A stretch of 64,000 nucleotides of DNA from an uncultured Gammaproteobacteria bacterium (GCA_913061315.1 CAJXUC010000012.1:1-64000), one strand, 5' to 3'; numbered from the stretch's first letter, positions 8,781 through 18,770 are shown. The notes: generated by a model from the letters alone, not told the origin. A program made the numbers and translations.

Positions 8781-9368
8781 TTAAGCCCACCACTGATAAA
8801 TTCCGATAGTAATGATCAGAATAATGACGATCACCCAACCTATGCGTTCTATGGAATGTATTAATTTATTTTCAATTGCAGGGCCAAAAGTTGCTAGACA
8901 CCAAGCGACTAAAAAAAATCTAGCGCCTCTTCCAATTAGGGACGCCAATAAAAATGGAATAAATGCTAACCCTAATGCCCCGGCGGATAAAGTAAAAATT
9001 TTATAGGGTACAGGGGAAAAACCAGCAATCAAAACAGCCCAAAATCCCCATTGATTAAACCAATGCGTCACTTTATCAAAAGTAGCTTGATAGCCCCACT
9101 CAACTAGTAAAGGTTGTACTTGCTCGAACAGAAATAGACCGATTAGGTATCCAACAATGCCGCCACACACCGACGCTATTAATGTGATTCCTGCAAAAAA
9201 AAGGGCCTTCTCTGGCCGAGCCAGTGCCATGGGTGCAAGCATCACGTCTGGGGGGGGGAAAGGTAAAATAAACGATTCTACAAAGCTTAATAACGCTAAA
9301 TACCACGGTGCTGATTTCAGTTTTGAAAAACGTATAACCACATTATAAGTATTTTTAAATAGTTTCAT
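8781..9368 (-). CDS. yqaA: YqaA-type DedA-family membrane protein
   Basis: A 195-residue integral membrane protein of the DedA/SNARE-associated (VTT) family. Several hydrophobic helices are visible, with family motifs SFVESFILPFPPPDV near residue 30, a GLFLF re-entrant region and AGFSPVPYKIFTLSAG (about 114-129). DedA proteins are linked to lipid transport and envelope homeostasis; the specific substrate is unknown. Its ATG overlaps the pcm stop by one base (TAATG), so the two are translationally coupled. It is followed by nlpD and rpoS. The pcm-yqaA-nlpD-rpoS order is common in gammaproteobacteria. Confidence 0.88.
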   Translation of the reverse strand: MKLFKNTYNVVIRFSKLKSAPWYLALLSFVESFILPFPPPDVMLAPMALARPEKALFFAGITLIASVCGGIVGYLIGLFLFEQVQPLLVEWGYQATFDKVTHWFNQWGFWAVLIAGFSPVPYKIFTLSAGALGLAFIPFLLASLIGRGARFFLVAWCLATFGPAIENKLIHSIERIGWVIVIILIITIGIYQWWA

Positions 9369-10003
9369 TAGCCAAGCCCTGACAATAAAGGGACAAATGA
9401 CACTTTTTCTACTGCTTCGCTGATTAGGCCGTTAGGTGTTTTGGTGATTTGCATCAAAGTTTGATCATTACCGTCATCGAATGGAAGCAGCATAATACCG
9501 CCATTAACTAGTTGGTGGGCTAACGCCTCGGGTACTTCTGAACAGGCTGCGGTCATGATAATACGGTCAAATTGATAACTGGGATTTGGCCAACCCATAT
9601 TGCCATCCGTATGGCGCAGTTGAACGTTATAAATTCCGAGCTCTGATAGTCGCTGCTTGGCTTGTTTGTGCAAAGCGGCAATACGTTCAACGCTATAAAC
9701 TTGAGGGAAAATACTCGCCAGTACCGCTGTTTGATAGCCACAACCCGTGCCAATTTCTAATATTGAGTTGGGAACACCTTCAGAGAGGAGACATTGGGTC
9801 ATTTTAGCAACCGTGTAAGGTTGTGAAATAGTTTGGCTGTAACCGATAGGCAATGCTGTATCTTCATAAGCACGATGAGATAACGCCTCGTCAACAAACA
9901 AATGCCTAGGCACGATACGCATAACATCTAGCACTTGGTTATTGACCACGCCAAGCCCTCTTAAGCGGTCAAGCATACGGTCACGAGTACGTTGTGACGT
10001 CAT
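9368..10003 (-). CDS. pcm: Protein-L-isoaspartate O-methyltransferase
   Basis: A SAM-dependent repair enzyme that methylates isoaspartyl residues in aged proteins. The SAM-binding motif ILEIGTGCGYQTAVLA is intact, preceded by the family signature PIGYSQTISQPYTVAKM. I chose the ATG at 10003 (MTSQRTRDRML, the usual start), with AAGG seven bases upstream, over a GTG at 10039. That gives 211 residues, the normal length. It is the first gene of the leftward pcm-yqaA-nlpD-rpoS block. The surE and truD genes that often precede pcm are missing, and about 950 gene-free bases lie upstream. Confidence 0.93.
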   Translation of the reverse strand: MTSQRTRDRMLDRLRGLGVVNNQVLDVMRIVPRHLFVDEALSHRAYEDTALPIGYSQTISQPYTVAKMTQCLLSEGVPNSILEIGTGCGYQTAVLASIFPQVYSVERIAALHKQAKQRLSELGIYNVQLRHTDGNMGWPNPSYQFDRIIMTAACSEVPEALAHQLVNGGIMLLPFDDGNDQTLMQITKTPNGLISEAVEKVSFVPLLSGLG

Positions 10004-10994
10004 ACCACTACCTTGAAGCTTTTTATTACTTGAAACCACTAAGTTAAATTACCTGACAAGCATTGCAAAGAATCGAACCTGTCGTATTGAGTTAAACAGT
10101 TCGATAGCGTTATATCCGAGTATTGCATCAGCTCTTTTTGATACAAACCAATATCAAACCTAGCACTCTACGACTCTTTTATTAGACCAACATAATAAAT
10201 AGTTAAACTATATGAATCCGCCATGCCCACTAACCACCAGTAAATAACATGTTTTAAGTGGGGGTCTATTGAAGCAAGGTCAGATATATCAGTGTACAAG
10301 AGTTAAGTCGCTCAACATTCATTTATGAATCGCTTCTTAAATCACTTTTTAACATTAGTCTTTTTAAATAGCGTTGCAACATGATACTTTTAAGCTCAAC
10401 TGAACGTCATCAAAACATAAATTTCAATACACTCGAATTTACGAATGACGATGACTGCCTTGACCGTGCCAAAGTACCATAGGCCCCTTCGCAACATAGG
10501 GCCATAATAGGTGTTGATTATGAAAGCTAATCATACAAGATCGATATATTAGCACGCTAACAGCCAAATAATTATCTTAAGCCACTGCATAATCATTATC
10601 CAGCCTATAGTTTGAAATTAATCTATGGTTTTGTTCAAACTCCCTGTCTAATTTATCATTGTAAATCATCTCCTAAGTGATGCGAGTGCAACTTTTATAC
10701 CTGGGCGATTTTAGATAGAATATCGGAAAGAGTTCAGTTATCTGTAATCAGACAACCATCAGCCATTTTTGGCAATGCGATACATCAATAAAAAATGAAA
10801 ATTGAATTCAAAAGAGAGTTAGAATAATAAACTAATTCCATCCTTTGCTGCGATTTATTGATCTAAATAGATGACATTTAACTGAGGTCTGTAATAAATA
10901 TAACGAAACTAAAGAACCCTGCCAATAATACCTCCTCTACGTTTGTAATAAAAAATTAGGGGTAATTAAAGGTAGATTCGAGGAATACTTAGAG
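10004..10994. other. Long gene-free region between divergent pcm and smr
   Basis: Nearly 1 kb without a convincing reading frame on either strand. It must hold the promoters for pcm (leftward) and the smr gene (rightward). I saw no tRNA and no recognisable remnant of surE or truD. A short inverted repeat (GGCCC at about 10484, GGGCC at about 10499) has no T-run and no clear role. The stretch could be a decayed gene beyond recognition or hold a small RNA. Confidence 0.5.
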
Positions 10995-11537
10995 TTGGAT
11001 TCGAGCAATATGAACGGCAAACTAACAGATGAAACTAGTTTTTCTGATTTAATGGCTGATGTTAATCAGTTAGATAACAACCAGATAAATATTTATCAGG
11101 ATCAAATTAAAAAAAAGGTGCCTGCTAAGAAAAAAACTATGCTTTCTAAAACGACTGATTTTTCGAACATTGACTATCAAACTATGGTGGCAATTGATGG
11201 TAGTTTTTTTCATTCATCTATTTTAAAAAAACAGCAGAAGAAAATTCGTCAGGGTTCTATTTTGGTAGATGGGAGCCTCGATTTGCACGGCTGTAACCAA
11301 CAACAGGCGACTAAAAAATTATTTGTATTTATAGAGCAGGCACTATCACTCAATTTTCAATTTCTAATTGTGGTGCATGGCAAAGGCAGCCGGTCGGAAC
11401 ATCAAGCCGTTTTAAAGCCTCTCGTTCACCACTGGCTAGCTCAACAGGCAATGGTTTTGGCCTGGTGTTCGGCACAGCCCAAACATGGTGGCAGTGGTGC
11501 AAGTTATATTTATTTGAGCCAAAAGAGTCAGGATTGA
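10995..11537 (+). CDS. Smr-domain protein (SmrA/SmrB-like)
   Basis: A 180-residue protein with a C-terminal Smr domain (about 90-176). The motifs LDLHG, VVHGKGSRSE and HGGSGASY are those of Smr nucleases, which cleave mRNA or DNA; E. coli SmrB acts on mRNA at collided ribosomes. The N-terminal half is polar and lysine-rich (KKKVPAKKK). The start is uncertain: the frame opens with TTG at 10995, ten bases after GAGGA, and an ATG follows at 11010 with weaker upstream purines. It is a single gene, convergent with dusA. Confidence 0.85.
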   Translation: MDSSNMNGKLTDETSFSDLMADVNQLDNNQINIYQDQIKKKVPAKKKTMLSKTTDFSNIDYQTMVAIDGSFFHSSILKKQQKKIRQGSILVDGSLDLHGCNQQQATKKLFVFIEQALSLNFQFLIVVHGKGSRSEHQAVLKPLVHHWLAQQAMVLAWCSAQPKHGGSGASYIYLSQKSQD

Positions 11538-11699
11538 AGCCTTTTATCCGGTTTAATCTTTATTGCGGTCCAACACCTCTTACTTAAAGTCAACCTACGA
11601 TTAAAAATTAAGGCTGAGAAAGCTTTTATAGATGAAATTTTTTAACATGTCCCATTTCAATTGATCGAAATTCTTCCAATTAAATCGGATAAAAATAAC

Positions 11700-12707
11700 T
11701 TATCCAAGGAACTGTTCTGCTTCATATAGCACGTTCATGCCCGAAGATTTTTTGGATGCGTTTTCACTGATATAACGTCGCCATTGTCTGGCATTAGGTT
11801 CTCCATGGAATAGGCCAATGATATGTCTCACCATTCGCGTCAGTGGCTGTCCTTTTTCTAACTGGGCTTCGATATATGGATAGTAAGATTGAAGCACTTC
11901 AAACCTAGAGATGAAACGCTCTTTAGTCTGCCCAAAAATCTGTGCATCAACCTGATGCAGTAAATAGGGATTGTGGTAAGGCTCACGTCCCAGCATTACC
12001 CCGTCGACTAATTTTAAGTGCTGTTGCACTTCATCAAGATTTTTTATTCCACCATTGATAATGATTTCAGTGTCCGGAAAATCCTGCTTCAAACGGTAAA
12101 CCCATTCATAACGAAGGGGTGGAATGTCTCTATTTTGTTTTGGGCTTAAACCTTGCAGCCAAGCATTTCGTGCGTGAACAATCAATGCATCCACACCCGC
12201 TTGAATTTGAATTTGAACAAAATTCCTAAACACATCATATTCATCTTGTTGATCAATCCCAGTACGATGCTTAACGGTTACGGGTAGATCGCCTGCGCTA
12301 CGTAAGGCACTGACACATTCGGCAACAATACCCGGATCAGCCATTAAACAAGCTCCGAAGCTTCCTGATTGGACTCGATCACTCGGACATCCGCAATTTA
12401 AGTTAATTTCGTCAAAGCCGTAATCGGTACAAATTTTAGCAGCTTGATAAAGCTGCTCTGGATTGGACCCTCCCAACTGTACGGCAAGAGGATGCTCTTC
12501 AGGACTAAACCCTAGCAGGTAGTCTTGATCGCCATGCACAACGGCAGCAGCGGTCACCATTTCGGTATATTGCAAACTACGCTGCGATAATAATCGTAAA
12601 AAATAACGACTATGTCTATCCGAATAAGCCATCATCGGCGCAATAGAAAAGCGCCGATTAACGGCTAATTTATCGTCTGATTCAAGAAAGACTGAGGTAT
12701 CAAGCAA
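11700..12707 (-). CDS. dusA: tRNA-dihydrouridine synthase A
   Basis: An FMN enzyme that reduces uridines in the tRNA D-loop with NADPH. It is recognised by FSIAPMMAYSDRHSRYF, EINLNCGCPSDRVQSGSFGA (with the catalytic Cys), VKHRTGID, and VDGVMLGREPYHNPYLL. From TTG at 12707 it is 335 residues, a normal DusA length. That TTG has a perfect AGGAGG nine bases upstream; frame extension to ATG 12728 or 12752 lacks such a site and would overlap relA further. It overlaps the relA stop by eight bases, so translation is probably coupled. Confidence 0.92.
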   Translation of the reverse strand: MLDTSVFLESDDKLAVNRRFSIAPMMAYSDRHSRYFLRLLSQRSLQYTEMVTAAAVVHGDQDYLLGFSPEEHPLAVQLGGSNPEQLYQAAKICTDYGFDEINLNCGCPSDRVQSGSFGACLMADPGIVAECVSALRSAGDLPVTVKHRTGIDQQDEYDVFRNFVQIQIQAGVDALIVHARNAWLQGLSPKQNRDIPPLRYEWVYRLKQDFPDTEIIINGGIKNLDEVQQHLKLVDGVMLGREPYHNPYLLHQVDAQIFGQTKERFISRFEVLQSYYPYIEAQLEKGQPLTRMVRHIIGLFHGEPNARQWRRYISENASKKSSGMNVLYEAEQFLG

Positions 12708-14898
12708 TTCGTTTAACCTCCTGTACATTGGGTAACTGCGATAACTTTTCAATAATACTCACCAGATCATCAACACTTTGAATCTCGATAGTGAGTTTGG
12801 TATAAACCATTTGCTCCACCTTATTAGTCTTGGAATCGATATCCAACAAATTAATTTTTTGATTAGCCAAAATACTACTAATATCTTGCATTAAACTGGT
12901 TCGACGAAAAGCTACCAGAGAAATTTCCACAGGATAAACAGCGTTTGAGCCTTGGCCCCATTCAACCTCAATCAAGCGTTGCCGCTTGTCTTCGGGTAAT
13001 GCCAGCATGTTAGGACAATTGTGTTTATGAATCGTAATGCCTGACCCGGTCGTAATAAACCCGATGATCAAATCACCAGGCACTGGCTTACAGCATTGAC
13101 CAAATTGAGTCATTAAATTACCAACCCCGTGAATACTCACTTCATCCTTTGAAGTCGGTGATTTCAGCTCTGTTTTTTTAACTTTCTTAAAGGGGTCATC
13201 ACTTTCAGGTTCACTTTGTAAAAAGCCAATAATTTGAGCTGAAGTGATAAGTCCACGACCGATATCTGCATAAAACTGGTCAGCTTCTTTGCGTTTAAAA
13301 TGTTCGATTAGCTTTTTTATATCCGCGTGATGGATAGAATATTTACTCAAACCTCGATCATAAATACTCTTACCATCTAAAATATTTTGTTCGAAATCCT
13401 GATGATTAAACCAACTTCTTACCTTTGATCGGGTACCTGCTGACTTAATGAACCCAAGGTTTTTGTTCATCCAATCCCGACTGGGTCTACTTTCTTTAGT
13501 CGTTAAGATCTCAACTTCATCCCCAGTATGGAGTTCGGTTGTTAAAGTCGCTATGCGACCATTTACCTTAGCACCACGACAGCGATGTCCTACTTCAGAA
13601 TGTACTGCGTAGGCGAAATCTAACGGAGTACCACCATTCGGTATGTCCATAATATTGCCCTGCGGCGTGAAAACATAAACCCGCTCATTTGATAGTTCAG
13701 TCGATATATTAGAAATAACATCTGATATTTCTTCACTCGATCCATCCAGCATATCCCGCATCGCAGAAATACTATTTTCCATCTTAGGATCAAGATTGAC
13801 ACCTTCTTTATAACGCCAATGCGAAGCAACACCAAACTCTGACTTTTGATGCATTTCAAACGTGCGTATTTGAACCTCAACAATTTGTCCATTATCAGCC
13901 ACGATGGCTGTATGCAAAGATTGATAGCCATTTACCTTCGGGTTAGCGACGTAATCATCGAACTCTTTAGGTACATGTTGCCAAGTCGTATGCACCACAC
14001 CTAACACCGCATAACAGTCAGCGAGTGAACTGACCAGAATTCTAACCGCTCTGACATCAAATAGTTCATGGAATTCAAGATTCTTGCGCTGCATTTTGCG
14101 CCAAATGCTAACAATGTGTTTAACTCTCCCGCTCACGGACGACTGAATATGTTGTTGCTTTAAAAGGCTATCCAGTTCGGTTGAAAATTGTTTGATAAAC
14201 ACTTCTCGTTCGCTGCGTTTTTGCTCTAACAAGCTCGCTATTTTTTTATAGGCTATCGGCTCAATCGCCCTAAAAGCTAAATCTTCCATCTCCCATTTGA
14301 TTAAGCCCATGCCGAGACGATTCGCTAAGGGAGCAAATATGTCGATGGTTTCCTGTGCGATCATTTTTCGATCTGTGTAGTCTTGATGTTTTAGCAGCGT
14401 TAAACGCTCCACCCGGTAACAGAGTTTTATCACCATGACCCGAACATCGCTAATGATTGCCATTAACAGACGGCGTAACTTCTCAGCCTGCTCGGGGGTT
14501 TTTTGTTTGGGCTGATTTGAGCTTCGTAAGTGATTGAGTTGACTCACACCGTCGGTCAATAACGCCACTGTTTTACCAAACCTTGCCTCTACAAAACCAG
14601 CCTCAAACGCCGGCATTTGGGGATCACTGAGCAAAGTGGCCACGACCACTTGTTTATCACAGTCCATCTCAAGCACTCGCATCACTACATTGATACTATT
14701 AGGCTCACTTTTGTCTTTCCGATCAATATTAATTGCAGTCTCGAATGCTTGTGCGATGTCATCATCCCAAGCAATTTTCTTACTGATCTGGTTGATTAGC
14801 TTTTGCTTGTTGATCTTATCTGACATCAAGCCTGAATTCGCGTCTGAAATAACAGAATCTACAGAATTTTTAGTTTTAGGCGTTAAAGGATTAGACAT
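12700..14898 (-). CDS. relA: (p)ppGpp synthetase RelA
   Basis: A 732-residue long RSH protein. The N-terminal HD-like domain is degenerate: the hydrolase His-Asp pair reads Ser91-Asp92 (LLSDPQM), so hydrolysis should be lost. The synthetase domain (about 255-365) carries EFDD at 312-315, the acidic EXDD motif of monofunctional RelA rather than the RXKD of SpoT. A TGS domain (VYVFTPQGNIMDIP) and a C-terminal ACT domain follow. It makes (p)ppGpp at starved ribosomes. It lies 64 bases after ybbP and overlaps dusA at its end. The hydrolase SpoT must be encoded elsewhere. Confidence 0.94.
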   Translation of the reverse strand: MSNPLTPKTKNSVDSVISDANSGLMSDKINKQKLINQISKKIAWDDDIAQAFETAINIDRKDKSEPNSINVVMRVLEMDCDKQVVVATLLSDPQMPAFEAGFVEARFGKTVALLTDGVSQLNHLRSSNQPKQKTPEQAEKLRRLLMAIISDVRVMVIKLCYRVERLTLLKHQDYTDRKMIAQETIDIFAPLANRLGMGLIKWEMEDLAFRAIEPIAYKKIASLLEQKRSEREVFIKQFSTELDSLLKQQHIQSSVSGRVKHIVSIWRKMQRKNLEFHELFDVRAVRILVSSLADCYAVLGVVHTTWQHVPKEFDDYVANPKVNGYQSLHTAIVADNGQIVEVQIRTFEMHQKSEFGVASHWRYKEGVNLDPKMENSISAMRDMLDGSSEEISDVISNISTELSNERVYVFTPQGNIMDIPNGGTPLDFAYAVHSEVGHRCRGAKVNGRIATLTTELHTGDEVEILTTKESRPSRDWMNKNLGFIKSAGTRSKVRSWFNHQDFEQNILDGKSIYDRGLSKYSIHHADIKKLIEHFKRKEADQFYADIGRGLITSAQIIGFLQSEPESDDPFKKVKKTELKSPTSKDEVSIHGVGNLMTQFGQCCKPVPGDLIIGFITTGSGITIHKHNCPNMLALPEDKRQRLIEVEWGQGSNAVYPVEISLVAFRRTSLMQDISSILANQKINLLDIDSKTNKVEQMVYTKLTIEIQSVDDLVSIIEKLSQLPNVQEVKRIA
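12717..12722 (-). promoter_or_regulatory. Perfect Shine-Dalgarno for dusA inside the relA 3' end
   Basis: On the reverse strand this reads AGGAGG, the full anti-16S match, with a nine-base spacer to TTG at 12707-12705. It lies within the last relA codons. It decides the dusA start and suggests a TTG start compensated by a strong ribosome site. Confidence 0.8.
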
Positions 14899-14962
14899 TA
14901 TTAATTTAGAATTTAGCGTTATCAGTTATGAATGCTTGCTAGATGTTGTTAATGAAAAAGAC

Positions 14963-17419
14963 TCATGATCTGAGCGTTTTCATCGGCGAAACATGGTAAA
15001 CCTTTCGACTGACTAGAGTACCCACTGTGGTTAAAACCAAAGTTGATGAAAGTATGCCATAAAGCCAAATGCTGGATGAGAAATGATACTCAATATCAAA
15101 AAATTGCGCACTAATAACCCAGCCAGCTATGCTCGCAAAAAGCGCCGCAAAAAAACCAATTAAAATACCCATTAAAGTAAACTCAAAGATATGAACTTTA
15201 TAGAGCTGACCAATATTGGCAGACAGTGCGCGCAATAACGATGATTCTTGCTCGCGTTCTCGTCGTCCAGTTTGAATCGCGGCCATCAGTACAATGAAAG
15301 CGGACGCCATAGCGAATAAAAAGAAGAACTCTAAGGCACTAGTCGCTCGGCTGACGATGCCTCGGATACGTGACATCAATTCGGTGATGTCGAGCAATGT
15401 CACTGATGGGAAGTTTATAATAAGCTGTTTCAATTCTGCTTTTTTCTCCTCCTTAATTAATGCACCCAATAACCAAGTTTGTGGCTGATTTTCGAGTAGC
15501 TGTCGATTCGACATTAAGTAAAAATTAGGTTTAAAGTTTTCCCAAAGCACAGTTCTGATACTGGTGATAGGCGCTTTTATGGACTCTCCAGCAATATCAA
15601 ACGCCAGTATATCGCCAAGTTTCAAGCCTAAATTTTTGGCTACTCCTGACTCAATCGACCATTCTGGAGTAGCACTATCGTTGGCAACCCACTGCCCTGA
15701 TATGACTTCATTATCATCGGGTAACTGGTCCGAATAACTGATATTGAAGGTGCGTTTTAATAAATTAGCCCCACGCGGATCCATGAACTCAATATCCTGC
15801 ACTGATTCCTCATTGATGTGTGTTAGGCGTGCCCGAATTAAAGGATAGGATTCTGACGATGCAATATCGCGCTGTTGTAAAAAGTGCTCAATAGCAGGTA
15901 CTTGGTCTGTTCTTAAATTAATCAAAAAATAATTTGGAATTTCATCTGGCAATTGCTTTTGCCATGAGTTGAGAAGTTCATCCTTAACCACACCAATCAA
16001 TAGTATAGCCAATAAAGCCAGACAGAAACCTGACATAACGGCCAATGCACCGCGAGTTTTGGTTTTTAGTCGGCTTAATAGATATTGACGTAACCAAAAC
16101 TGTCTTCTACCTGTGAATAGGAGGCTGTTAATCATCAAATAGAAGATGGCTGGCAATACTAGCGCCACAGCTAAAATCATCACCAACGTTGCAATCGCTA
16201 ACTTTGAGCTTTGCACTAAAACAATTAAAACGAGGAAAACGCTAAAAATAGCAGTAACAATAATGACAATGTTACGACGGATCGATCGATTGCTGTGACT
16301 TGGTCGAAATACCTGCATTGGTGGAGTGGCTGTTGCATTAAACAAAAATGGTAAACTAAAGCCTATCAAACTAATAAACCCAACAATGGCCGCATTAGTG
16401 TAGGGCATTACGGTACTAATGGCCGGTAACTCTTTCCCAAACCAGGTATCCAGCAGCCATTGCAATGGGTACTGTGAAAACCAACCAATCACCAAACCGA
16501 ATACCGTCGCTATTACCCATACTTTGACTAATTGTTCGGCGTAAAAACGCATTAAGCGTGTCTGTGATATGCCAAAGGCTCTGAGCATGGCTACTTTAGG
16601 GGCTTCCTGGTTAGCCGTATGCCGCGCCGTAATGGCAATAGCAACCATTGCTATAACTAAAGTGAGTACGATCGATAAGGCAAAAAATTGGCGCGTTCGA
16701 TCAAGAGCTTGGCGCATTTCAGGGCGTGCATTTTCTAGGTCTTGTAGACTTTCAGCAGCCTTCAAGTTAGGTTTTATCCACTCAATGAATTCATTTATTT
16801 TTTCGGGTTCACCGGAGAAAAGCAATCGGTATTTCGCTCGACTGCCAGGAACAATTAACCCGGTAGATGTCAAATCATCAATATTCATTAGAATTCGAGG
16901 TGACAAATTAAATACACTACCCCCTCCCCTGTCAGGTTCAAAGGTTAATATCCAATCACTTTTAAACTGCGCACTGCCAAGTGTGACAGGACCCAACATT
17001 AGTTGCGACAACTTCGGGTCGACCCAAATCTCACCTACCTTTGGACCCTGCCCCACTTTTAGTTTATCGCCTACATAATCTTTCGAAATTTCTAAATGTC
17101 CACGCAGGGGGTAAGCATCATCGACAGCTTTAATGGCAACTAATTGAGGACTATCATCGATAAAGATGGCGGTCCTGAAGCTAATAATATTGGCCACATC
17201 TAAACCAATTTTTTCTGCCTGTTGTTGATATTCTGAACTAATTGGCTCACCTGATACGACGACTAAATCAGCAGCTAATAATTCACTCGCCTGACGATCT
17301 AGTAACAAGCTAATACGCTGAGTTAGAAGCTGACTAGAAGAAACGATGCTGACAGTAATCACAGTCGCAACCAACATTAACCAGTAAGATTGAATACCCG
17401 AAGATTTTATTTTTAACAT
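14963..17419 (-). CDS. ybbP: YbbP-like FtsX-family ABC transporter permease
   Basis: An 818-residue permease with an N-terminal membrane helix, a large periplasmic domain, and two groups of transmembrane helices with FtsX signatures (about 240-430 and 690-815). It pairs with the ATPase encoded three bases upstream and belongs to the MacB/LolCDE-like group that works on the periplasmic face rather than classical import. In E. coli ybbAP flanks tesA in the same way. Substrate unknown; lipid or lipoprotein handling is a family-based guess. Confidence 0.86.
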   Translation of the reverse strand: MLKIKSSGIQSYWLMLVATVITVSIVSSSQLLTQRISLLLDRQASELLAADLVVVSGEPISSEYQQQAEKIGLDVANIISFRTAIFIDDSPQLVAIKAVDDAYPLRGHLEISKDYVGDKLKVGQGPKVGEIWVDPKLSQLMLGPVTLGSAQFKSDWILTFEPDRGGGSVFNLSPRILMNIDDLTSTGLIVPGSRAKYRLLFSGEPEKINEFIEWIKPNLKAAESLQDLENARPEMRQALDRTRQFFALSIVLTLVIAMVAIAITARHTANQEAPKVAMLRAFGISQTRLMRFYAEQLVKVWVIATVFGLVIGWFSQYPLQWLLDTWFGKELPAISTVMPYTNAAIVGFISLIGFSLPFLFNATATPPMQVFRPSHSNRSIRRNIVIIVTAIFSVFLVLIVLVQSSKLAIATLVMILAVALVLPAIFYLMINSLLFTGRRQFWLRQYLLSRLKTKTRGALAVMSGFCLALLAILLIGVVKDELLNSWQKQLPDEIPNYFLINLRTDQVPAIEHFLQQRDIASSESYPLIRARLTHINEESVQDIEFMDPRGANLLKRTFNISYSDQLPDDNEVISGQWVANDSATPEWSIESGVAKNLGLKLGDILAFDIAGESIKAPITSIRTVLWENFKPNFYLMSNRQLLENQPQTWLLGALIKEEKKAELKQLIINFPSVTLLDITELMSRIRGIVSRATSALEFFFLFAMASAFIVLMAAIQTGRREREQESSLLRALSANIGQLYKVHIFEFTLMGILIGFFAALFASIAGWVISAQFFDIEYHFSSSIWLYGILSSTLVLTTVGTLVSRKVYHVSPMKTLRS

Positions 17420-17422
17420 CGA

Positions 17423-18148
17423 CTAACTTTGACCTAAGCGTGTATTTTGCGTTGGGTCTAATGGAATTAAACAACCTGAATCAATCAAAATTTGTCGATC
17501 ACCCCTTTCTGCCAATTCAGTTTCATGCGTCACAAGTACTAATGTGGTACCCGATTGATCTCGGAGACGAAACATCAAGTCTGCTATTTGCCGACCTGTT
17601 TTAGCATCAAGATTGCCTGTTGGTTCATCAGCAAATAGAATTTTTGGCTGCACTGCAAAAGCCCGCGCAATTGAGACACGTTGTTGCTCACCACCAGATA
17701 GGTGATCAATCAAAGTGTTTTTCTTAAGTTCAAGGCCCACTTGTTGTAAACTATGCCGCGCACGGTCGTAAGCATCACTGTCGCCCCTTAATTCTAGTGG
17801 CAACATGACGTTTTGGAGTGCGGTTGCACCTTGTACCAATTGAAAGGATTGGAATACAAAACCCACTTTGCCGGAACGAATTGCTGAACGCTGCTCTTCA
17901 TTTTTGTCACCTAGCGAATTCCCAAGTAATTCGATATCACCTGAACTTATTTGATCAAGACCAGCCATAAGACCCAGCAGCGTTGTTTTTCCTGAGCCTG
18001 AGGCGCCTTTTATAACTAGGGCTTCTTGATACTTCACCTTCAGCGAAACATCTTGCACAATGTCGAGCATACCATCCGGTGTTTTGACGGTTTTAGTTAC
18101 ACTGTGGAGAGAAATGCAAAAGTTACCCTTATTCATCAATTCAGTCAT
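17423..18148 (-). CDS. ybbA: YbbA-like ABC transporter ATP-binding protein
   Basis: A 241-residue ABC ATPase with Walker [11 protein letters not shown]-loop FQSFQLV, signature [14 protein letters not shown], Walker [13 protein letters not shown] and H-loop VTHE, the pattern of the LolD/MacB subfamily. It partners the YbbP permease just downstream (three-base gap). The ATG at 18148 has no close Shine-Dalgarno (AGGAG is about 17 bases away). Its 5' end overlaps the divergent tesA by 35 bases. Confidence 0.9.
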   Translation of the reverse strand: MTELMNKGNFCISLHSVTKTVKTPDGMLDIVQDVSLKVKYQEALVIKGASGSGKTTLLGLMAGLDQISSGDIELLGNSLGDKNEEQRSAIRSGKVGFVFQSFQLVQGATALQNVMLPLELRGDSDAYDRARHSLQQVGLELKKNTLIDHLSGGEQQRVSIARAFAVQPKILFADEPTGNLDAKTGRQIADLMFRLRDQSGTTLVLVTHETELAERGDRQILIDSGCLIPLDPTQNTRLGQS

Positions 18149-18770
18149 CAGTTTGATCTTTTTACTCCTGTATCAGACTTCTGTTTTTGCTCAGAATTCT
18201 GTTACTAAAATCCTTATTTTAGGTGATAGTTTAAGTGCAGCCCACAATATAACAATGGATCAAAGTTGGCCGTCTTTGTTTAGACATAATATAGGGGTTA
18301 GATTTCCACAAACAAGGGTAATCAATGCCAGTATTAGTGGTGAAACAACTTTTGGGGGCGTCAGTCGACTAACCAACTTATTGATGCAGCACCAGCCTTC
18401 ACATTTGATAATTGAGCTGGGGGGAAATGATGGATTGCAAGGCTTGAACTTCAAGCAAACAACAGCAAACTTAAATCGAATGTTGATCATGGCTAATGCG
18501 GACAATATTGCAACAATGATGATCGGTGTCCGTATGCCACCCAATCTTGGTACTGCATATAATCAACGATTTCAGACAATATATGAATCAGTAGCCAGTC
18601 AGAACACCGTCTATTACCTGCCTAAATTCTTGGAAGGTGTTGCTGCTAGTGATCCAACTTTAATGCAAAGTGACGGTATTCATCCCACTGCACTGGCCCA
18701 ACCCATCCTAGCGAAAAAAGTCTATATTGCATTTTTAGAAATGCATTCAATTTATTCTGAATCTCAATAA
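18114..18770 (+). CDS. tesA: TesA-like GDSL esterase/lysophospholipase (thioesterase I)
   Basis: A periplasmic SGNH hydrolase of about 218 residues. The start ATG at 18114 has GGAGA just upstream and gives a signal peptide [19 protein letters not shown]...VFA. The serine block ILGDSLS, the glycine/Asn blocks (SGETTFGG, ELGGNDGL) and the C-terminal DGIHPTA (Asp-His pair) complete the catalytic set. Activity is on acyl-CoA, lysophospholipid or esters. It is divergent from ybbA with overlapping 5' ends, and it converges on the HAD gene with a seven-base overlap. Confidence 0.9.
   Translation: MQKLPLFINSVISLIFLLLYQTSVFAQNSVTKILILGDSLSAAHNITMDQSWPSLFRHNIGVRFPQTRVINASISGETTFGGVSRLTNLLMQHQPSHLIIELGGNDGLQGLNFKQTTANLNRMLIMANADNIATMMIGVRMPPNLGTAYNQRFQTIYESVASQNTVYYLPKFLEGVAASDPTLMQSDGIHPTALAQPILAKKVYIAFLEMHSIYSESQ

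Noticed and set aside
10069..10083. tRNA-like T-arm (GAATCGAACC)
   Set aside because: One base is missing from the GGATTCGAACC complement and no acceptor or anticodon stem can be folded around it.
14262..14275. CTATCGGC sigma-28-like -10 inside relA
   Set aside because: No -35 partner at 11-base spacing and no gene start follows it.
16569..17078. 169-codon open frame antisense to ybbP
   Set aside because: It lies wholly inside a well-supported permease gene and its translation shows no domain or start signal.
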